Assembly: GCA_037962975.1 (NCBI GenBank)
Contig: CM075676.1
Span: forward strand, 92,822,001 to 92,886,000
Direction: 5' to 3'
DNA length: 64,000 nucleotides
From: Clitoria ternatea
Taxonomy: Eukaryota > Streptophyta > Magnoliopsida > Fabales > Fabaceae
Below, piece by piece: positions 58,314 through 64,000 of the stretch. The notes beneath the pieces are model-generated. The model saw nothing but the letters and a program-made list of their open reading frames with translations. It did no database searches and was not told the origin of the DNA. The number at the start of each line of letters is the position of its first letter. Position 1 is the stretch's first letter. A program made the position numbers and the translations under genes.

Positions 58314-58699
58314 TGAGGCTGTTGTTTTGTTATTAGTATTAGAATCGTATTGTGCAGTGAAGGTACCAGGTTATTGAGAAAAATGATTTAAGAATTTCTT
58401 TTTTTCCCACTTCTCTTCAGGGGCTGAAATGTATGATCCATGTAGTCTCATGGGTTTGTGAGTTAGTAATGGTTATGTTATAAAATGGTTATGTTTCATT
58501 TAACTATTTGTTTTTTGTTTCCTTTTCATGTTAAATTGAAACAATCCCTGACCTTTACATATAAAATTATTCATACTCAACATTGTCAATTAAATAAAGA
58601 CATAACAGGAGTACAATCTCCTTTCAGCATTGTCAATTCAAAAACAAGAGCACTATCTCTTTTCAATTGTCAATTACAAAATAGGAGTACAATGTCATT

Positions 58700-59510
58700 T
58701 CAATTGTGATGGTTTCATGATAGGTAGCCTCATTCTCAAATTATAGAGCCTGTTGGGTGGTGAGGTTGTGGTGTTGGCAGGTTGTGGAGATGTGGCAGGG
58801 GCTGCCAACCTAGGACTTCTCCTCACAGGAGTGGTAGACTCATCTTGAAACAGTGGCTGGGAGACAGTCAATTCAATCACTTCCTAGGTTTGTTGAACTG
58901 GGGGGTTGCTTGGGTAGGCTACTTCAATTGGATTTTGAGTCTAATCCTTTCTCGTTGCTTCTTTGGCTGTTGGGCATGATAGGTTCCTATGTCCTACCTG
59001 ACCACACACACTACACTTCCCAGGTTGCAGCTTCCTTTTCATCTTTTTTGTTGGGTTGTTTTTGTCATCTGTAGTTGAGTCTATAGTCTTGTCACATGTC
59101 CTCCTTCTCTATTTCTTGGGTCTCCCAATGGTCTTTTGTATGGTAGGTGGCACTGGTGGGACATAGGCTGTCTTCTCCCAAAATTCTGACCCGGGGACTG
59201 ATTCAATATGGTGTTCATAGGTCGCATGCCAAGCTGCTATGGTGAGCCCAACATGACAATGATCTTCTGCTCTTTCTCCTTTATGTGCTATAGCTGCACA
59301 TGCATGTTTGCATGGCATACCTGTCGTTAAACACAAAATCATTACAACAAACCACAATACACTAACACTAACCACTTAAACAGTAAACAGTACATAGAAT
59401 CATACCTGTCAGTTGCCATACCCTGCAAGTACACTGTTGAGTTCCTAAGTTAATAAACACCTTGTCTGGAAAACAACTAACTTCATACTTCTCAATACCA
59501 TCATCACCTA
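58700..59510 (-). pseudogene. MULE (MuDR-type) transposase C-terminal part: SWIM finger, zinc knuckle
   Basis: On the minus strand an exon from about 59507 to 59406 encodes GIEKYEVSCFPDKVFINLG and QQCTCRVWQLT. A GT-AG intron joins it in frame to GMPCKHACAAIAHKG from 59320. Together these give the CxCxxWQLTGxPCxHA SWIM zinc finger of MuDR transposases. Then come GRPKK, an in-frame TAG (59109-59111), a CCHC knuckle CSVCGQVGHRNLSC (about 59015-58974), further stops, and an RRSPRLAAPA tail near 58815. Upstream of 59510, 59590-59760 probably continues the protein. Confidence 0.82.
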
Positions 59511-60051
59511 GTCATAAAACATAAACACAATCAGATACATTACATGGGAAAAAGAAAAAACAATCATAACCTTATAAACATATAAATACTACTATCTAGT
59601 TGTTGCTTGCAGACTTTTGTTTCTCCAGTCGACTCTGTTGAGTTGAGGGTAACTTTCCAAGGTGGCCTGATAATTTCAGCTTATGATTACTCATGGTGAT
59701 CATAAGATATGTCCTGCCCTCTTCAGCATTGTCACAATTGGCTTGCACCTGGCATGTACAAGTTTGGAGTTTAGGACTTTACAATTATTGTTTGTGATAT
59801 TGATAAATGTCCAAATTACATAGATTTTGTGATGAGAATTGATTAAAAGTTGGACATAAAATGCAATGTTTGTCATTTTTGTAAGTTAAATATGACATAA
59901 ATTATGATTCAAGCATTGTATATGTAAAAGTAGTTAACAAATACTACCAAGTCCCAAATTTTGATGAAATTTCAGGTGTAACGAAGAAGAAAGAAGAAGG
60001 GAACAAGAAAAGAAAGAAATTCACTAAGTTAAGAGCAAAACAATGAAGAAG

Positions 60052-60495
60052 TCGCTCAAGCGAAGATGATCTCACTTGAGCGAGACAAGCACTCAACAGT
60101 TGCAAGTATCAGGGCAGCCCTCGCCTGAGCGAGAACACAATTTGCTTAGGTGAATTTGAAATAGTGAGGATTGAATAAGTAGTCGCTCAAGCGAAGGATT
60201 CTCGCTTGAGCGAAAATGGTCCAAAATGCAAGAGGTAGACTTCGCCCAAGCGGACCTTCACTTGTATCCAGCGAAATTCATCCAGTGAAGTTTCAATGCA
60301 GACTTCGCTTGAGCGAAATTTGTTCGCTCAAGCGAAAATTTTCCAGAGGCAAAATATAGAGACTCGCTGTAGCTGAAGAGAAGTGGCTCAAGCGAGATTC
60401 AAACAGAGTCTACCATGCAATTCAAGCAGGACGTGGAATTTCTTTGAGTTAAAGGATGCTCCTTGCTTAAGCGAAACTTAAACTCGCTTAAGCGA
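60052..60495. promoter_or_regulatory. Array of about 12 TCGCTTGAGCGA / TCGCTCAAGCGA sites
   Basis: Near-palindromic 12-mers in both orientations, some degenerate (TTGCTTAGGTGA, TCGCCTGAGCGA). Spacers are unrelated. The last site (60484-60495) is followed by a TATA box. Confidence 0.8.
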
Positions 60496-60504
60496 ATTCC
60501 GCCT

Positions 60505-60512
60505 TATAAAAG
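60505..60512 (+). promoter_or_regulatory. TATA box next to the TCGCTTGAGCGA array
   Basis: TATAAAAG, 9 nt after the last palindrome; leader-like purine-rich sequence follows. Confidence 0.6.
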
Positions 60513-61299
60513 AAAAACATAAGAAGATTGAAGGAAAGAGAAAAAGAGGAGATCTGAAAGAGAAAAAGAGTATCTAGCTTAGGTTTTCTTATTCATTGCA
60601 CTTATATTGTATGATCATGGCTACCATGAGTGGCTAATTATTCCATTGGGATTGGAGGTAACCAATCAATCCAGATGAACACGTATGTAATGTTTATGTA
60701 ATTGATGAATTTATTTTATGATTCTTGGCTTTTCATTTCATTCTTATTGCTTGAATCTGCTTGATCAACAGTTTCTTGATTCAAGTTTACGTTTGTTATT
60801 GGAAAATAACTTTCAAAAATGGATCTAAATGGAATGCTCATTGTGAGTAGATAACCAGGAATGGTATCTAACGCAGTGAACGTCAAAATAATTGTACTTA
60901 ATGCTGGAATAGATTTGAAACGATCAAGGGATTAACGTTATCAAATCTCTTCTTATGAATTTCATAGTTGAGGAATCGATATGAATGAACTTGATTGTGA
61001 CGTAAAGAATCGTATTGCAAAAGTCGATTATATAAATGTTACACATGTATCGGAAGGTGAGAAAGGTGAACCGAATACCCAGTCTTTAAACTCTGTGATT
61101 CCACTAATAGTCTTTATATTAATTTTATGTGTTTCATACATTATGTCTTCAAGTTATCATTATGAAACAACAAAATCTGTTTACCGTAATAGCTTGAGTT
61201 CGATTTAAAACTATCCGTAGTGGGAACGACATTTGTTCTTTGAAATGTATACTACACTGATAGTGTTCCACTTGCCACAAGTCACATTAAAACTGACCA

Positions 61300-61570
61300 T
61301 CTGAGTGTTTTGTGAATGCATCATAAGAAAAACAACCAGCAGATATTATCCATCTTGCAGTCCTCATCAAAAAATGCCTTGCTCCAAGACTCCTTTGGAA
61401 ACTTACATAGATAGGCCCATGCCTTATCATCTACCATCCTTATTTTCACCATGCTCCTTTCAAACTCATTTGGTGTTGATCTTACAGCCTGCCACAAAAG
61501 GGCCCTGAGCTCCTTCCCCCTCCACTGTTTTGAAAAGTTCTGCCATAGGTAAAACATCCAAACCTTAATT
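61300..61570 (-). pseudogene. MULE transposase central fragment
   Basis: The minus-strand frame reads YLWQNFSKQWRGKELRALLW, then FERSMVKIRMVDDKAWAYL and SWSKAFFDEDCKMDNI. This matches the segment after the DDE core of MuDR-type transposases (LYANF...LLWKAA...W...FF....CD). The DDE core itself is not in the window, and the following C-terminal part lies at 59510 and below. Confidence 0.8.
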
Positions 61571-61599
61571 CAATAATAATAATAATAAATAAATAATAT

Positions 61600-63500
61600 G
61601 GGAATTTTTTTTAAAAAAAATAACCACATCGATCCTTAGATGTCTCTATATGACTCAATGAGTCCCGCATAACATATCATAGGATTTGGCGCTCCAAAAT
61701 GGCCCAAAGAAAATTTTTCAGCATGCCGCCTCCTTGCGCACCACTCGATAAACTGAGTCAAATCGGAGTTATATAACTCCAAACGGGATGAATCTAGTTT
61801 TTAAACATCTGTAACTCAAATACCTACAATTGTTATGAAGAAGTAGAGGGCCAATTATGCCCCGAAGATTGCCCAATTCGCAAATATATAAAATCAGGCT
61901 AGCTAAAATTTTTAACATGAACACCCTTTAGTATTTTGGGCATAACTCGGGTTACCGAACTCCGATCAATGCAAATTAGGTATCAAAATGACGGCGACAA
62001 AATTATCTACAACTTTCATGAAGAGAGAAAAAGCTGAATCATATCTCTTGGTGGAGATTTTGTTCTCTTAAGCAAATTTTTTACTCAGGCTCTCGCTTGA
62101 GCGAAAATGCAACAGCATCAGACCCCCGTCAGCTCACTTGAGCGAAATTGCCAATGGCTTGAGTGAAAATGACACTCTCTTAAGCGAGATTTAACTAGAA
62201 TGCACACCCAAACTCATATAATGGCTCGCTCAAGCGAAATTTGACTCGCTTGAGCGAGATTGACAGCTTTAAACATCTAAATTGACTTCCTACCTACCTA
62301 TTTTGCCCGTTTCAACTCCGATTACTATGAAACTTCATGAGCACTATATTTTCACCATTCCGGAGCTATTGGCGCTGTCCATTTGCCAAAATTCAGACAT
62401 ATGACCAACTTATGCATAAAAATACACTATGGTCCAATTATGCAACTTAAATGCATAACACCCATCAAATTCATTTCAAATACATCAAACCTATAGGAAC
62501 AACTTGCATTCGATATAGGGAATCTATTGATCCCTTCCAATGACTCAAAAACTCATCGGATCTCAATTTCACTCTTTCAATTCCTAAATTTCCTTTTTAT
62601 GCATATGCTTAATTTCAAATTATATGAAATCAACTCATACCTCATATCATATACATATTCAAGTTCAAATTTTAAGCTTCCAAATGAAGCTATCCATCAT
62701 TCAAAACTTTAAATCCTTTATACATATCATAAAACATCATCTAGAGTCGGCTTAGGCACAATATACTATGATACATACTATGTATACATACATGTACATA
62801 ATACTTCAATCTCCATTGAATGTCATCTCATATGTTTTCACTACGTCCTATATCCACTGAAAAACAATCATAAATAGGGGTGAGCATACTACATGTTAAA
62901 TGACAGTTATTGAATCGGATTAAGTGCCCGATTCATAACCACATATAAATCATAATCATATCACATAATCTCATTACATTTCATTCATACACAATGATCA
63001 TATAATCATGTTGTTCACAACAACATACATCAATGCAATCACATGCTTAATCAAATAGATCCATTATTAAGTTTTAATTTTGTGTTGCAACACTGGCTCT
63101 CAGCCATAACTCAGCTCTCAGCTGACTCGGCCGTTTTACTGGTACCAAACCGTTTGCCCTCTCACGTGACACAATCACTCACAGCGATAACGGTAGTGTC
63201 ATGGGCTAAACCCCGAGCCCCGCTCAAGAGGTTTGCCTTGAGTCCCACCCAAGGTCTTTTTATGGAATCCTCGAAACCACATTATATTTCATGTTTATTC
63301 ATCATATAAGCATCCCATGCTTTATCAAATGCATCTCATGCATTCATATCATGAAAACTTCATGAATATCATTCATATCATCATCATTAATCACATATCA
63401 TCATTATATTTCCTACTGCATCTCACACAGAGGAATCATCATAAAGTCACACATGTAAATCATGTCTCATGCCAATTCAATTTCTCAATATCAATAGTTT
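61600..63500 (-). repeat. LTR-like repeat (minus orientation) with second TCGCTTGAGCGA array
   Basis: Non-coding. Contains about seven TCGCTTGAGCGA-type sites (62064-62257). It also has reversed phrases shared with 25900-27520: the CTTCATGAAA...GATCGGAGTTCGGTAACCCGAGTTATG type and CTCACCCCTATTT. A further GC-richer stretch lies at 63090-63260. Boundaries uncertain. Confidence 0.4.
62064..62257. promoter_or_regulatory. Second array of TCGCTTGAGCGA-type sites (about 7)
   Basis: Examples are TCGCTTGAGCGA at 62246-62257 and TCGCTCAAGCGA about 20 bases before it. Others are degenerate. Confidence 0.7.
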
Positions 63501-63519
63501 ATGAATAGAAAATGATCTG

Positions 63520-64000
63520 TCCTGAACCGGGGTCTAGAGATCCGGACTCAAGTCAATCACAAACAGTATGTAAATATCGTACAGAAGACCGGATGTATGA
63601 GTATCCGGTGTAAGTATCCGTTGTCCTTGAGTGAGGAGGGCGGATTGGGCGTCCTGGAGATCCTTCACACCGACCTAACACGTTGAAGTGGGCGAATGGT
63701 GGTGTCACCTGCAAAGATTCTCCGACGCTCAAGTCAGTGATGATATTCCAAGTAAGGAATGTATTTCAGAGAATAAATCAGTCATGGATTTAGTTGAAGA
63801 TCCCTCACTTCATTAATGAAAATGAGTTCATATACCTGATTGGCTCATTTTACGAGGACTCGTTAGTGGGGAACCACTAACTCCCATTAGCATTATTTTA
63901 TTGCGCACTTACCAGCATGATTGGGTCAAGTGGCTATTTTATATTGAGCATGGAGAATATAGACTAGGATTAGGGAACAAGTTGACCATCCCCGTGAGCA
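63520..64000 (-). repeat. Diverged Tat-type LTR, cut by the window end
   Basis: CACCTGCAAAGATTCTCCGACGCTCAAGTCAGTGA (63707-63741) is close to 39697-39728 in the Tat LTR (CCTGCAATTATTCTCCGACGC...). GTTCATATACCTG at 63829 corresponds to the TATA-box region there. It is a related but distinct family, probably the start of another element. Confidence 0.6.

Larger units (their letters stand above)
59940..61290 (+). repeat. LTR-like insertion splitting the MULE, with palindrome array and TATA box
   Basis: Contains the TCGCTTGAGCGA-type array (60052-60495) ending 9 nt before TATAAAAG (60505-60512), then a purine-rich leader. At the far end, near 61210-61280, is a phrase (TGGGAACGAC...TATACTACACTGATAG...CCACTTGCCAC) resembling the ends of Athila/Tat-type gypsy LTRs. 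It lies between two parts of one MULE transposase. No gag or pol, so probably a solo LTR. The frame 60981-61208 is inside it and unrecognised. Ends approximate. Confidence 0.5.

Noticed and set aside
60981..61208. 75-codon frame with a hydrophobic C-terminal part
   Set aside because: Lies inside an LTR-like repeat and shows no recognisable family; a membrane segment alone is weak evidence in AT-rich DNA.

Overview
This is plant nuclear DNA, most probably from a legume (Phaseoleae-like: Glycine, Phaseolus, Vigna, Cajanus or a relative). The reasons are AT-rich sequence, GT-AG spliced genes of plant families, and a dense load of plant-type LTR retrotransposons, including a Sire-like copia element with gag and LTR style common in legumes. 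The species assignment is inference. No prokaryotic features, tRNA genes or CRISPR arrays were seen.

Host genes are few. An 8-exon mitochondrial calcium-uptake (MICU-type EF-hand) gene spans 1476-7070 (+). Its long first intron holds a broken partial duplicate of exon 1. A decayed LRR receptor-like fragment lies at about 7612-8115. An intronless PIF/Harbinger-transposase-derived (ALP1/HARBI1-like) protein lies at 8889-10211 (-) and has lost catalytic residues. A two-exon RCI2/PMP3 small membrane protein lies at 33507-33823 (+). A possible MYND zinc-finger fragment of a UBP-type deubiquitinase is at about 53241-53663 (-).

Transposons make up most of the rest. (1) A very young, complete Ty1/copia element lies at 15095-25081 (- strand). 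Its two 1426-bp LTRs show 4 differences, its TSD is TCTCA, it has a Met-tRNA PBS, and it carries gag, pol and an extra third ORF. It sits inside an older LTR-like repeat (about 14748-28025). (2) A rearranged copia remnant spans about 28100-31740, with the gag start on + joined head-to-head to gag/protease/integrase on -. A Cassandra-type TRIM with 5S-rRNA-like LTRs (29193-29745) is inserted in it. (3) A full-length Ty3/gypsy Tat-lineage element lies at 39494-52321 (- strand, TSD AGACT). It has gag-pro-RT-RNaseH-RNaseH-integrase with three nonsense codons, a 48-bp satellite-like array in its 3' region, and an antisense spliced gene with its own TATA box. (4) A decayed MULE region lies at about 57170-61570, with a GRF zinc-finger pseudogene (+) and a MuDR-type transposase (-), split by an LTR-like insertion. 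(5) LTR-like fragments lie at 55300-56520, 59940-61290, 61600-63500 and 63520-64000.

The most interesting signal is in the young copia element. Arrays of the 10-bp palindrome TAATCGATTA occur in each LTR (14 sites) and again between pol and the third ORF (12 sites). In both places the array edge is exactly 119 nt upstream of a TATA box. This suggests that the third ORF is driven by an internal promoter built like the LTR promoter. A second palindrome family (TCGCTTGAGCGA-like) forms a similar array ending next to a TATA box at 60052-60512.
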